From Mesorhabditis belari (Eukaryota > Nematoda > Chromadorea > Rhabditida > Rhabditidae): DNA of 64,000 bases. The DNA lies in contig CAUEEP010000727.1 in the NCBI GenBank assembly GCA_958450365.1, positions 1,679,501 to 1,743,500 of the forward strand, written 5' to 3'. Made by a program: the position numbers and the translations under genes. Below the pieces are notes generated by a model. It was not told the origin of the DNA. It worked only from the letters and a program-made list of their open reading frames with translations, and ran no database searches. Positions 1 to 11,289 of this stretch are shown here, in pieces (positions within the stretch are counted from its first letter, which is position 1; each line of letters starts with the position of its first letter).

Positions 1-440
1 TTTCTAAATCTTACTCCATGATTGATAGAGAAGCACAGCGGCTAAACAAATGAAAGCAATTTGAAAGCGAGATCGATTGATTGCCGCTCCTCTCGCCAGC
101 CCATCAGCACTCGTATCCGATCGATTTTTCGGGAACACAGAGATGATCAATGTCTGAAATTAAAAGCTAGATCAATCTCTTCTACTCTTTCAACTCACAT
201 AAATAAAAACAGGCACAACAAGGATACTGTATGAGATGATTGTATTGGCGACAATTGACGAGAACATTACAATTGATGAAGCCCATGAGGCGACAATTGT
301 CACAGAAATGAGCGAGCATAGAACGAGGATTGCGATAAATGTTGGACTGAAGTGGATTGGAGGATTCAAAAGGACAAATTTCAAGAACAAACCCTCCACT
401 CTCATGCGAATTACTTTCAACCGAGCGATAGATAAACGAG
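1..440 (-). CDS. Multi-pass membrane protein, partial (unrecognised)
   Basis: Two exons read in phase on the minus strand. The first (about 381 down to 199) encodes two long hydrophobic stretches, including VASWASSIVMFSS, and ends at a good GTGAGT donor near 198. After a 45-nt intron with a TTTCAG acceptor the frame continues (about 153 down to 5) through SVFPKNRSDTSADGLARG, a polar loop, into another hydrophobic segment, IAFICLAAVLLYQ. Three membrane helices are therefore likely. The gene probably continues beyond the left edge, because a TAG codon at the very end could equally lie past a donor. I do not recognise the family; a receptor or transporter is possible. The exon at 1,467-1,800 on the same strand could be its 5' part. 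Existence is moderately supported by splice signals and composition, function is unknown. Confidence 0.45.
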
Positions 441-489
441 GAATACGTGAGCGCACCCGTACAAAATGAAAGCATTGCTGTTAACACGA

Positions 490-1460
490 GGCATTGATCG
501 ATTCCAGAAAGGAATTCACAGCTAGAATTTTTTCATTCATTCATTTCTGTTTCTCTACAAATAGCTAAAGATCTCTGAGTCGGTCTAGAATGGTCTAGAA
601 TGGTATGTTCAATTATGTTCAATCTCTGGTATGTTCTAAGATCTACCAGTTCTTATAGACATCTCTATGAGTCACTGTACTCGGCCTAGAATGGTATGTT
701 CAATTATGTTCAATCTCTGGTATGTTCTAAGAGGTATGTTCTATTTACCAGTTCTTATAGACATCTAAAAGTACAATACTAAAGCCTGGTTAGTTTAGAT
801 GGTTAGTTTTTCAGTCTTCTAGTTTTTTTAAAGCTTTTACTTACGGATTTGAAGTGACTACGTAAATGAATAGATCAAAGAAACGATTAATTGTGGCACA
901 TGTAAGCGGAATTGCCACAGAACGAAGGAAACCAGCGATCTAGAAAATATCGAAATATCGAAATATAAGATAAATAATATAGAAAAAGAAAAAAAAAGAT
1001 CTAGATCTTGAATCCTCAGCTATATATCTAGATAAGTTAACCTTTTCTAGTCTTTTCTTACAGTTTACAAATCAAATACCAAAGTTTATTAACTAAATTT
1101 TATTAACCAAAGTTTATTAACCAAAGTTTATTAACCAAAGTTTATTAACCAAAGTTCATTAGATCTTTTCGATAAAACTCAAACCTGATCATGCCAAATT
1201 TTTATGAAAACCCTCCAGAAACAAAGCGTCATGAAAATCTGTAAGTAATGATGAGATTTTAAGTTTTAAAAATCTCTATGATTGATAGAGATATTGATAA
1301 ATGATATTGATAGAGAGGACAAGGTTAAACTTTGCCCTTTATCCCAAGGATTCACCAGGTCAGCTCAGAGTAACTCGAACCCATTTTGTAGACTCAATAC
1401 TTTAAACTAGGCTTAGTTAGAGTCGGACTAAGGCTAAGATCATCCACTTTGGCTCCAGCG
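490..1460. other. AT-rich noncoding stretch with short repeats
   Basis: No convincing exon. It holds a near-repeat of an AGAATGGTATGTTCAATTAT segment (about 590-640 and 690-740) and five tandem copies of a 14-nt AACCAAAGTTTATT-like unit at about 1,076-1,155. It may be an intron of a minus-strand gene spanning 1-1,800. Confidence 0.5.
1076..1155. repeat. Tandem 14-nt repeat
   Basis: About five copies of a unit like CCAAAGTTTATTAA, head to tail, with one degenerate copy (AACTAAATTTTATTAA) at the left. Confidence 0.8.
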
Positions 1461-1559
1461 CCAGATTTAAGCCTGCCTTTTAGCTCTGCCCCTAAACTGT
1501 AGGTTATTGTAAGCTAAGATCAGAAGCCAGGCTTGTAACCCAGACTTGGGGAAAATTGA

Positions 1560-1800
1560 TTTTGAAAGACTCTTGTTGATTTTAAATTTGAAACCTCCAT
1601 AAACATCGCCATCTTCAATCCAAATGATGCTAAAGAATAGTTTATGGAAATCGATTTGAGAAATGCTCTCACTTGCGACGAGTTCCGATCGGAAACCACT
1701 CGGCGCATTCATAAGCGCTTGTCGGGGTTGTTGCCAAATCGCTGTCGCATTCTTGTAATAGTTCTCATCCCAATGCACAGCTGATACGTAGTCCATTATC
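1560..1800 (-). CDS. Possible first coding exon of an unrecognised gene
   Basis: A TTTTCCAG acceptor at about 1,800 is followed within 4 nt by ATG (1,796-1,794) and an open frame of 109 codons. The peptide starts MDYVSAVHWDENYYKNATAI, with a potential N-glycosylation site (NAT). Possible donors occur near 1,689 and near 1,592, so the true exon is likely shorter than the full frame. Polar composition and the glycosylation site would suit an extracellular N-terminus, which would fit the membrane exons at 1-440 on the same strand, but the connection is inference. No domain recognised. Confidence 0.3.
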
Positions 1801-2399
1801 TGGAAAACACTCTAGCTTATTTGCAATCATCAGGGAAACGAAAAGGGAAATAATTGAGTGATTGAATGTTGTCAAAGACTGTCCAAGCTCATTCAGGTTC
1901 TCTTTGAAGCGAATGGTTTGTTTACTAGAAGGGCGGTGTTTACTAAATCATTCAGCTTTAAAGTACAACCCTATAAACGGGTTTATTCTTAACGAGTTTA
2001 CATAAATGCCTCTAGATTTCTTATTGACAGTACACTTTCAAGGTAAACATCAATCTAATTGAATCTAATTGAATTAGATCGAATCGAATGGATTCATTTG
2101 CTGAGTCTATCGAATCGAATCCGATTGACAGTAGACTTGACTATCAATATTATCAATATTTTTGAATTAGTCACGCAAAAAAGCTTATAAATTTGCTTTA
2201 CGCAAAACTACTCAAATCCCCTCATACTTTTCACCATTAGAAAGCCAAAAGTTCAAGCTTTATTTTGATATCAAATACTTCGAAGAGCACGTAAAACGCA
2301 GCACTAAAAAACCTAATCAATAGACTATCGATATCCTTATCGATATCCTTATCGAATCCTTATCAATAATCGTTATTATCGTATCGATAGCGTATTGAT

Positions 2400-2669
2400 T
2401 ACCGTAAATACTGTAATTGGACCCTACCTCCATAATGACGGTGCGGAGTGTTGTGTAGTCTAGCTTTGGACGCGTTTTTCTCGACACTGGTTTATGTTAT
2501 AATGCGCGCTTATGTATCAAAAAATAGCCCTGAATTTCAGCTATTTTTTGATACCAAAGACGAATTTTTTGAAAGTACGGGTGCTTTGAAAAAAATGAAA
2601 TACTAAAAAACTTTTGCGACTACGCGACTGTACGGGGGGGGGTGCGGTACTATTACAGTATTTACGGTA
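2400..2669. mobile_element. Small inverted-repeat element (MITE-like)
   Basis: A perfect 18-bp inverted repeat, TACCGTAAATACTGTAAT at 2,400-2,417 and its reverse complement at 2,652-2,669, bounds about 270 bp of noncoding DNA. The word resembles the arms of the hairpin at 62,972-63,017, so the two may belong to one family. Class unknown. Confidence 0.5.
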
Positions 2670-4259
2670 GGTTTTTTGTTGTTCTTTGTTCTTCTAATCC
2701 TACTGGTATTAGGTACCAAAATGAATCAATTGAATCGAGTTCGATTCGATTCATTTCGATCCAATTTGAAATCATGCCTATTTCAAGGTGTTCCCCGTGC
2801 CCCATTGCTTTTGTTTAGTAATTAGTAATTAGTCCTTTGGTTAGGGGATGAGAAGGACTCTCTGGGTGCTACTTGAAGCTAAGAAGACACACGCTAGGGC
2901 GCCTGGAGACTGAATATCAAGCAGACATGGCTTGGTCGATCGGGATTGATTCGATCAGGTTTGATCGAACCTGACCGCGTCTTTGACTTGATTTACTCCT
3001 GTTTTATCCAAAGCTTGGATCGAAAAATCGAAATTGATCGTTTGATCTAGATTTTGAGTCAGTTTAGAAGTCAGGTTTAAACCCAAAATCTGGCGGATCT
3101 AGGTACTTTTTGTGTGCAAGCAAGCAAGGGCAAAGCATCCAAAGTCCAAGTATAGCTTGATTCTGAAAAATGGTTTAGAGCAAGTCTACAATGGTGGCCA
3201 CTAGGTGAATCAGGAAAGGCTTCTGACGGGCTTACATTCAAGTCAGTCAGTCAGTCAAGCCAACGACAATCAACACACAAAAATAGGGCTGTGTAGCTGA
3301 AAACTCTGAAAACACCCATAAAACTTGTATTCCGATTTTTTTACGTAAAAGCCCCTGAAAAAACAAGATTTCTTGTCCCATGACATTCCCCTCTAAATTA
3401 CTGTTTCAGATATTTTCTTTTGACACAAAATCGAGTCGTTTCGTTGTACACAGCCGACCAATTTCTTTTTTTGAAAATTGACCCTTTTTAGTGGAAAATT
3501 GGGAATCACTGCCCGCAAAATTTGTCGGTTTCCCGGGTAACTTGAAATTGTTTTTCTCTTTTCAAACAGCCAAGAGGTTCTATAGTTACAGTACTCCGAA
3601 TTGAAAGGGTGGGAATTGGGGAATTGGGGAATTGGGGGAATTGTTTCAGATGTACAATGGGTTATGCATCCGAATGGGCTCGTGAAAGTTTTAGATACGG
3701 ATTGGCTTAAATGAGCGATCCCAGTAGTGACACTATTACATAGGGTTTTCGCTTTTGCATTTTAGATTGTATAAAAAGAAGATATTTAGCTGATAGCTGT
3801 AAACGATATTTAGCTGTAAACAAGTTGAAAGAAACAAGCTTTCCTGAGCAATTAGAAATGTCTTCTTTTAGAATTTTAGAAATTAGAAAACTAGAGAAAC
3901 AAATCGATAAAGCTAGGAAAATAATGTTTTCATTTTAAAAAGCTTTTTTGATGTTTGATTGTAAACGAGACGTTTTATAGAATGATGGGATTAGCATATG
4001 GAAACAGATCCGTCCAACTTGAGTGCTTAGGTGTTGAAGGACAGTAAAGCAGTGTTATAGACTCATTGAAATCAGATGTAAGTTAAGCTACGGTATTTGG
4101 ATTTACTTTACGCAATACTGTAGTGTGTACTACTGAATAGTAAACGGTATGGGTACTTAAAAATGTGCTTAGTGTACGATACTGTATACAAAAATGGTTG
4201 GAACAAATCAGGTTTTGGCTTTGTTTCAGATCGATTCAACGCCAAAATCAAGATCTTTT

Positions 4260-4490
4260 ACTTTTTGCTTGACGTTGGCTTATAATAACCTTGGCCTGGG
4301 CCTGACTTGTTCTTGCTCTTGGCCCTGATCCTTGGCTTTGATCTAAACTTGGCCTCGATCTTGGTTTGGTCAAGATCTTTGGCCTTAGTCTTGCCTTGCT
4401 CTTGGTCCTAGCCTTGACCTTGGCCTTAATCTAGAGCTTGACCCTGATCTTGGTCTTGATCTTGATCTAGAGCTTGGCTAGAAGATTGGG
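4260..4490. repeat. Degenerate CTTGGCC/CTTGATC repeat tract
   Basis: About 230 bp dominated by irregular repeats of CTTGGCCTTG, CTTGATCTTG and related words. No frame is consistently open. It resembles in style the AAGCCA-rich tracts near 5,110-5,200, 30,110-30,560 and 37,385-37,610. Confidence 0.6.
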
Positions 4491-5124
4491 TCCCGGCGCT
4501 GGCCCTGAGCCGAAAATCCCTAAGCCCAAGTTCTATAAAACCCAAACTTATATCCAGATATAAAAAAAATCATAGTAATCGATAAAATTACGGCAACAAA
4601 TGCGTAATCATAGAAAAAAACATGCGTAAAAAAAGCTTCGATGAATTTGATCATTTCCATCAATATGTGTGCTCACAAAAACATAATAAAAAAAGAAAAA
4701 AACATCAAAAAACATAAACATAATTTCACCTGTTCATCGCCGGATTACGGTAATTTGAAAAAGAAAAAGGGAAAGCTAATTTTGTTTTCTCAATTTCATT
4801 TCTCGAGAGAAAATTGAATTGTTGACAAAAATGGACAGTGAGTAATCGTTTTAAAGAAAAGCTAGTTTTTAAAAAAAAAAACTAAAACTCTTTGATCGTC
4901 TCCATTTTGAGGGCAATTCTACGGGTTCTTTTTGCAAAAATATCGGAAACCCTAGAAAATTTGGGCGATGAGAAGCCAAAAATTGACCAAAAAGTAGGAA
5001 AACTTGAGTTTTTTTAAAGGATAATCTTTAAAAATAGCTCAAAACAGATAAAAAAGTTAAAGTGAAAGTTCAAAGTGTTTAAGAATTTCAAAAGAAATCG
5101 AAAAACCTAAAGTCTGTGAACAGT

Positions 5125-5200
5125 AAAGCCTTGAAGCAGTAAAGCCTTGAAGCAGTAAAGCCTTGAAGCAGTAAAGCCAAACCAAGCCAAGCCAAGATCA
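5125..5200. repeat. Tandem 16-nt repeat followed by AAGCC repeats
   Basis: Three to four copies of a CCTTGAAGCAGTAAAG unit followed by short AAGCCA repeats. Noncoding. Confidence 0.75.
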
Positions 5201-5243
5201 AGTCAGATTTTGTTACTAGTTTTGCCTGGTTTGACCTACACTA

Positions 5244-5464
5244 CTGGACAATGAAATATCATATTTGAAAAACCATCGCCACTTTCGCGCGTCTGTAGCT
5301 CCCTTATCTTTGCTGTATTTCTAAATATTAATATTACCATTGTGTAGCCCATGAAAAGAGCTTTCAGAAAATGTATAACACTAGTAGTTTAAACTCAAAG
5401 ACAAGGGAGTTACAGACGCGCGAAAGTGACGATCGTTTTTCAAATATCATATTTCATTGTCCAG
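5244..5464. mobile_element. TA-flanked MITE with ~62-bp terminal inverted repeats
   Basis: The left arm begins CTGGACAATGAAATATCA and the right end is its near-perfect reverse complement; arms pair for about 62 bp, up to the GCGCGTCTGTAGCTCCCTT segment. Both ends are flanked by TA, the target duplication typical of Tc1/mariner/pogo-group elements. The 95-bp centre has no coding potential. It is a non-autonomous fold-back element; its autonomous partner is not in this window. Confidence 0.85.
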
Positions 5465-5469
5465 TACTG

Positions 5470-5916
5470 TATCAGCCAAGATCTCTAAAATCAGAGTAAA
5501 AGTACAAAAGTGAGAAAGAAAGCAAAACTTGACTTAGTCTTGGCTTTCTCTGGACTTGCCGCTCTCAACATTTTATGGTCGCTAGCATCAAAGTCGCCAA
5601 ACTAAGCCCAAGATCTGGTTTTGGAAATTGTCAAGACTGGTAACCAGTAATCGATATTCAATTGAAAGTTCAAAAAGGGGAAGTCAGTCAGTTTTTGGCC
5701 CTTCGAGACTTCTGAGAGACTCTGTCGGTTACTTGGGATACGACAAAGAGAAAAAAAGAGAGAGACAATTATATTTTCCCCTCTTTTTCCCCTCAAACCA
5801 CAAACCCCTCCAATTAACGGACATTTATCAAAACTATCCCCTTTCCTATACTGAAATGATTTTTGCGGAAAAACAAGGAAATTCCTTGGGGATTTCTTTT
5901 CAATAAATCGCTTTTT
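5470..5916. other. No recognised gene
   Basis: AT-rich DNA with AAAAAGAGAGAG and pyrimidine tracts. Open frames on both strands overlap here but have low-complexity composition and no splice support. Confidence 0.4.
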
Positions 5917-6456
5917 GAATATTGAAAAATTAGAAGACAAACGTTTTATTATAAAATTCTGAGAATTTCGAGAATTTCGGAGTTGAATTGTTTTGTCATC
6001 CAAAGCGAAGAAAATTGGGCTTCTCCCAGAAACTGTAGAGACGGCCATGATGTTGAAATTGAATGATTGAAAATGCTAATTTCTTTCTGGGGCACTGAAG
6101 GTGGCCTATTTCGTTGATTTTCTCGCCTCCCATTCGGAAAAATGTAAAGTCGAGTGCACCAGAAAGAGCGCGTTGACATCATTTCCGAGCACAAAGTGCA
6201 CCAATCAATTGGATTTGATTTTGTTTTTAAAAAAATATCTAAATGAAGCCACGAGACTTCTCTGTTTTCTTTGCCCCCTTCGAGACGATAAATCACTTCT
6301 TGGATATTGAAAAATTAGAAGACAAACGTTTTATTATAAAGATTTTGAGAATTTCGAGAATTTCGGAGTTGAATTGGTTTGTCATCCAAAGCGAAGAAAA
6401 TTGGGCTTCTCCCAGAAACTGTAGAGACGACTATGATGCTGAAATTGAATGATTGA
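5917..6456. repeat. Tandem direct duplication, ~383-bp period
   Basis: The block at about 5,917-6,072 (from ATATTGAAAAATTAGAAGAC to GAATGATTGAAAAT) is repeated almost exactly at about 6,300-6,456. A shorter part (GATTTGATTTTGTTTT ... ATCTAAATGAA ... GAGACTTCTCTGTTTTCTT) recurs at about 6,206-6,270 and again at 6,697-6,790, so this is at least a two-and-a-half copy local array. Frames open through both copies, but no recognisable protein. Confidence 0.8.
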
Positions 6457-7330
6457 AAATTTCGAGCATAAAGTACATCAATCAATGTCTAAACGAAGTT
6501 TTCAAATTCAATTGAAAGTTTAGTTTCTAAAAGTTGAAGGCTATTTTCAATAGACAAACGGGCGAATAGCTTGTCCTTCTACTTTGTGCTCAAAAAAAAA
6601 TCGTGTAAACACACGGCGTTCCGGCGTGCTACGCTATTTAAGCACTTCATTTTTTCAAAGTAAAGTCGACCGCTGATCACAAAATTTGTATGGATAGATT
6701 GGATTTGATTTTGTTTTGTTTTGTTTTGTTTTGTTTTTGTTTTTGACATATCTAAATGAACTCACGAGACTTCTCTGTTTTCTTCTTTTCTTCGTTCCAC
6801 TAAAAGGGTTTTGTGGAAAAGTCCCTGGCTCATTTTTCTCTAATTTTAACCACATCATCTTTCTTGAATTTTTCAAACTTTTGAAAGAATCTCCATCTTG
6901 CAGAGAATTCTCATTTTTCAGAAAATTCTTTTGCCGAAAACCTGTCGGAATCTGACAATGAAGAGAATTTTTTAGAATAATATTAATAATATATTTTTAA
7001 ATCAGATTTTCACCTGCATCGATAAAATTTCCTCCTTTAAACAGAATAATAAGCAAATGATCATCAAAAAGTTTGTCATCATGAAATCATTCGAAAAAAG
7101 AAAATCCATATTGCTGCATGTTTTTCGTTTTTCTGGAATCGCCCTGGAATTCATTAGGGTTTTTCTTGAGGTGAGAAGAAAAAAGAAACCCTGAAACAGT
7201 CTGTGTATGCCGGAAATTTGCATTTAAAAATGAAGTTTTAAAATTTATAAATATCCAGCTATTAGATAAAAATTCAGAGATTTTTGTTTTGGTCAGTACC
7301 TTCTTGCACTAAAATTCATTTTTTAGGGAT
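6457..7330. other. AT-rich stretch, partial third copy of the local repeat
   Basis: Contains the partial repeat at 6,697-6,790 with a TTTTG microsatellite (about 6,708-6,740). Nothing else recognised before the mariner remnant. Confidence 0.5.
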
Positions 7331-7360
7331 CGACACGAGACGAGAGTTGCAGTTGATCGA

Positions 7361-8349
7361 ATGAAGCCAACTCGAGATGAAATCCACGCCCAACTGCTCC
7401 AACGATTTTCAAGAGGGATTTCAGCGGCCAAAGCAGCACGAGAAATCAATCAATTTTATGGAAACAGAATCGTTGGAACGAGTACTGCACAGGAATGGTT
7501 TCATAAATTCAAGACGAGCAACACGAGGATCAAACGGAAGAGGGGAAGAGGCCGACCCCGGAAAATAGATCGATCGATTCTGAGGCACCGACTCCTGCGA
7601 AACCCCGATGGACCAACTCGGAAATTAGCTGGACGTTACTGTGGACAAATGAGTGTGTGGCGATGACTGCGAAAAGTGGGAAGAAATTGGAGAAAATAAC
7701 GCCAAATCCCACACGAAATGTCGAAAACAGTCCATGCAAAAAGAAAGCGCACATGCCACCACTTGTGGAGCGAATACCGGCATGGTCGGCTTCCTCCTCT
7801 CTTTCGAACATCATCACTCACGATTAAACCTGGATTTTCTATGATGGTCAAGTGTTACAAAGGCAGTGGTTGAAGTAGGGAAAAGGGTAGCAAAACGGAA
7901 CATCCACGAAAAGAAGCTAATGTTGTGCGTCTGCGGGTGTTCGACGGACGTCCTTTTCTGGGAACTTTTCAAACCGAGACAAAATTTTAACACCGATGTT
8001 TACCTACGTCATATGCAAAAAGTGGAACAAAAAGTCGTGAGGTTGCTCTATGGAAACAAATGGAACGGCCCCGTTTTCATTCTTCAGGATGGCGCAAGTT
8101 CCCACAAATCAGAAAGATCGATCGACTTTGTGAAGAACAACCTGCACTGGAATATCCTTCCTCATGCACCGTATTCTCCGGACGTTGCCCCTTCAAATTT
8201 TGTTGAATATCACTTGTTCTTGTCGCTAAAGGATTTTTTTACGCGGTAAAAAGTTCAAAGATGAGAGCGAACTCGAGGACGGATTAAACGACTATTTTCG
8301 CTCGCGCCCGCTTGGGTTTTACGAACGAGGGATTGGCCACATGGCATTG
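7361..8349 (+). pseudogene. mariner transposase pseudogene
   Basis: The start (MKPTRDEIHAQLLQRFSRGI) and the following ~75 residues are the paired helix-turn-helix DNA-binding region of mariner transposases, including a basic GRGRPRK stretch. The frame then breaks near 7,640. Downstream, in other frames, lie the catalytic region remains: ITHD followed by a stop then TWIFYD (first Asp region, about 7,815-7,845), NIHEKKLMLCVC, LQDGASSH (second Asp) and PYSPDVAPSN, where the third catalytic Asp of the D34D triad (normally PSD) has become Asn. The C-terminal DESELEDGLNDYFRSRPLGF is readable after another frameshift. Several frameshifts and stops make it dead. A fragment of the same family lies at 18,650-18,870. 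Confidence 0.9.
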
Positions 8350-8706
8350 TGATGTATTCAATGTACCCGACAAGTGATGTATTCGATTTCTCCTCTGTCG
8401 GACACTCGAATTATCCCGAATCCACCCTTTCAAATCTTGAAGCTGATCCCATGCGACGAGCCACCACTTTTCTACGGCTCTCACCGCCAAACATGTGTAA
8501 TAAATACGGTAGAGAAAGTCGGTCTAGAAAAGCTTTAAATCTGTATTTGAATCGGACCACAAACCAAATCAATAAGATTTCTCACAAACTCTTGAGCCCG
8601 TTGCATAAAGCCCGTCCAAATCACCGTGTAGATACCAGCAATATCCTCTGAATTTATCGTCAGTTCAAGTAAAGTCTTCAATGTAAACTCTCTTGTAAAC
8701 TATATA
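8341..8706. repeat. Duplicated segment, copy A (partner 14,428-15,142)
   Basis: Nearly identical to 14,428-14,680 plus 15,036-15,142. The partner has about 355 extra bp between the two blocks, at the CTCTTGAG junction. The segment starts immediately after the mariner stop codon with GATGTATTCAATGTACCCGAC words. A minus-strand open exon-like stretch (LTINSEDIAGIYTVIWTGF) is shared by both copies, so part of it may derive from a coding exon that I do not recognise. Confidence 0.8.
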
Positions 8707-8865
8707 CAGTAAATGCCGATATTAGAACGAAATATCGTTCTATTTTTCACTCGAATGGCCACAAAAAAGAGGATTCATTTCAAAAAGGCGTAATTCATTT
8801 AAGAAATATTTTATTAAAAACATCAATCTTAACAAATCAAAACGTTATAGCCCCAAACCTGTAGA
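8707..8865. mobile_element. Terminal fragment of pogo-like element
   Basis: Begins CAGTAAATGCCGATATTAGA and is close to 15,143-15,292, which is the 3' terminal region of the pogo-like transposon described there. In both places it is preceded by the same host sequence (AAACTATATA), so the duplicated block was copied with the element end already in place. The rest of the element is missing here. Confidence 0.75.
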
Positions 8866-9344
8866 GGAAAGGAACCAAATCTGTAGAGAAATGGAACCAA
8901 ATCTGTAGAGAAATGGTATTTGGTAATGATTTTTCACTTGTAATTTGTTTTTCGGGAAAGAAAGAAATCGCAAGAAGTTCAAAAGATTGGCTAACGATTT
9001 AGAACATTGGATTGGTGAGACAGAAGAGAAGCTTGCTAATAAAGATTGTGGAAGTGTGAGAGCATGTGTTTGAGAAAAATAATATTATGATTTAAGGATG
9101 TTGAAACGGTAAAGCGGCTACTCAAGAAAAACGATTTCTTCGAGGTCCAAATGAGTGTTTATGGCGACAAAGTCCTCGAAGTAAAGGAACCAAGTCTGTA
9201 GAGAAAAGGAACGAAATCTGTAGTGAAATGGGAGGCTTTTCCATGGGAGGCTTTTCCACGGCTGAGGCTTTGTTAGACGGTGGACGATTGTGGTCGCAAG
9301 GTGCATACTCGGTCGAATTTTTCGATTCTTCCATTTTTATTCTT
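8866..9344. other. Noncoding, short interspersed repeats
   Basis: Repeats of a GGAACCAAATCTGTAGAGAAATGG unit shorter than 25 nt occur at about 8,860-8,915 and again at 9,185-9,230, followed by GGGAGGCTTTTCC words. No gene recognised. Confidence 0.5.
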
Positions 9345-9935
9345 TTAAGTCAAAAACTCTCTGGATCGAGATGGTTGGGATGGTGCTGGCATGCCAGTCT
9401 TAGCGAAAAACCATCTGACAACAGATCAACCTATAACCTGATGGGCGACGCTCCGTAGCTGACCCCCTCCTTTCCGCCATGGACCTAGCAAGTAGGCTAC
9501 ATAGTACGCGATCGGCTGGTCACAACCTCCCCTGGTGCTCCATGTTCTCGCTATGAACTGGACAGATAGCCCAGATCCAAGGTACAAGAGAGTCCCTGCC
9601 TAAAAACGTGGCTCACCACTCCTCAATGGGCTGACCGAGTAATGCAGACACCAGCCTAAGGTTAGTTATTTTTGAGACCTCAACTGCTTCAGCGGATTGG
9701 AAAGAATCGGGCCGATTGCAAGTGTGGTCTCGGAGCCCTATTCCGCTGTTCGCGAATTTACAAAGTTTAACCCGTATCTCAGAAAATCACCTTTTTCTTT
9801 ATAGTGCGATTATCATAAACAAGCAAGAAAACAATAAATTTATTAACAAAACAACGATCAAACCATGGCTCAACGTACTTTTTCATCAAAGGAGCGACGG
9901 TTGACACGAAGGCCTAAGAAAAACCTTACTATCTC
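9345..9935 (-). repeat. GC-richer ~600-bp module, copy 1 (partner 27,065-27,668)
   Basis: The reverse complement of this block matches 27,065-27,668 almost throughout. It is richer in GC than its surroundings and has no long conserved frame. It contains words such as AACTAACCTTAGGCTGGTGT and GGACTCTCTT. It follows the 3' end of the duplicated gene in both copies 1 and 3 but is absent after copy 2. It could be the tail of a non-LTR element or a structured RNA; I cannot decide. Confidence 0.75.
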
Positions 9936-11250
9936 GCCAATGAACTTTTATTTGAGATGTGGCTTAATTAGATGCTTGGATATTCAAACAAGGTATTGAA
10001 AAAACCAACTTTACTTCTCGACATATCCCTGAGCGCGAAGTTCATGGATAAGCGATCCAGCACCGCTTACACCACCGCTTCCAAATTCCATATAGAGGTC
10101 GACCTCCAATACATCCGGCCATTGATGTCGTCCGTGATTTCCCTGAAAACAATCCAAATCGGCTGATATATGATTCCAATAAATCGTTGAAAGTAAAATG
10201 GATCTAACTAAATCCGAAAAAAATTAGATACCTGCAGCATGACGCCCGGAATGATCAGGTTCGTGACCTTGCCGTCCGGAATCCGTTGCGGCTTTTAGTG
10301 TGGATTTCACGTCGATGAGCAGGTGGATGAGCGAAACGGAACGTATCTCCCGCAACCGTCAACTCAAAAAACTGCGGAGTCACGTTCCGGTACGTATAAT
10401 CGTCGAACAGGCTCCATCGCGGCAGCATCAGAAGATCTACGTGCCTAAAATCAAGGATTTTCAATGAAATGATAGCTGTTTCTATCACTCATGGATGATA
10501 TGGCTAAAATTGTGGCAGTTTTGGTAAAGGATAATAGAAAGATATAAGATCTGCAAAGAAATTCACGAATAAATTCAAACTTCACAGAAGAAATACGAAC
10601 TTTTATTCAATGAAAATGGGAAATAAAACTAACATGCTTGGATCCATTTCTGACTCATCACGTTCGAAATCATCTTCCCATGGGTCGTCTTCTTTTGCCG
10701 GCAGAGAAGCATTGCAAATTAGTGGAATCGACTGAAAAAGAACTCATTAATTAATCTTTTTCAACCACTATAGCTGCCTAGACATCCAGCTCAGTGGGAG
10801 GATGTGTGCGAAAGTAAGGATCAATCCCAATAAATGTTGAAACAGGTTATATCAATCAAATGTAACAACTTCCTTTCAACAAAACAAAACAAACCTGTTG
10901 ATAGCCTCCAATATTTGTCAGTTTCACCAAAAAATCAGCGAATTGCCCCATGTCGACAAACTCGGCACACAAATCAACCACGTGAAGTTCATCGCATTGA
11001 CCATCATGTTCGTGCTGAAGGTCGAGAAGAAGTCAGATTCAGAAAAACAAAACAACCTCCAGGACGACTTCTGGCAAAGTGACCTGTATCTTTCCAAGTG
11101 CCCTCACTGAAAATTTGCGCAGGTTTGCATTCTCTGGAAAAGCGAAACGAAAATTTTTCGTTTGATAAACTATTTCCATGAAAGTTGGCTCAAGTTTCTG
11201 GACGTCGAAATCCGTGAAGAAGCAGAGTTGAGAACGCATCTTGACAGCAC
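9936..11250 (-). pseudogene. Duplicated unrecognised gene, copy 1 (frameshifted)
   Basis: Same exon series as copy 3 (25,648-26,895), on the opposite strand. The first exon (about 11,252 down to 11,058) and second exon (HEHDGQCDELHVVDLCAEF ... NIGGYQQ) are open. The exon with PWSLFDDYTYRNV-like sequence (about 10,445 down to 10,265) has lost about 14 bp relative to copy 3 after the codons for an EIHTK segment, which shifts the frame. The last exon (about 10,160 down to 10,030) has also diverged at its end, so the conserved C-terminal AELRAQGYVVI is replaced. It is most likely a decayed copy; transcription is unknown. Confidence 0.7.
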
Positions 11251-11289
11251 TAAAAAGAAATGTTAAAATATCAAAATCGTGAATCATTT

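Larger units (their letters stand above)
1801..5240. other. Long AT-rich stretch without recognised genes
   Basis: I see no exon series here. Contents: ATCGAT/ATCCTT-type short repeats near 2,325-2,400, a small inverted-repeat element (2,400-2,669), GTCAGTCA repeats near 3,240, GGGGAATT repeats near 3,608-3,640, and degenerate CTTGGCC/CTTGATC-type repeats at about 4,260-4,480. Many TACTGTA and ACGGTAA-like words are present. Confidence 0.5.

Noticed and set aside
5602..6310. Overlapping 115-148-codon frames on both strands
   Set aside because: They lie in the tandem duplication, overlap each other and have no recognisable domains or splice support.
9345..9935. rRNA or spliced-leader gene
   Set aside because: No conserved rRNA core words and no SL-type sequence recognised.
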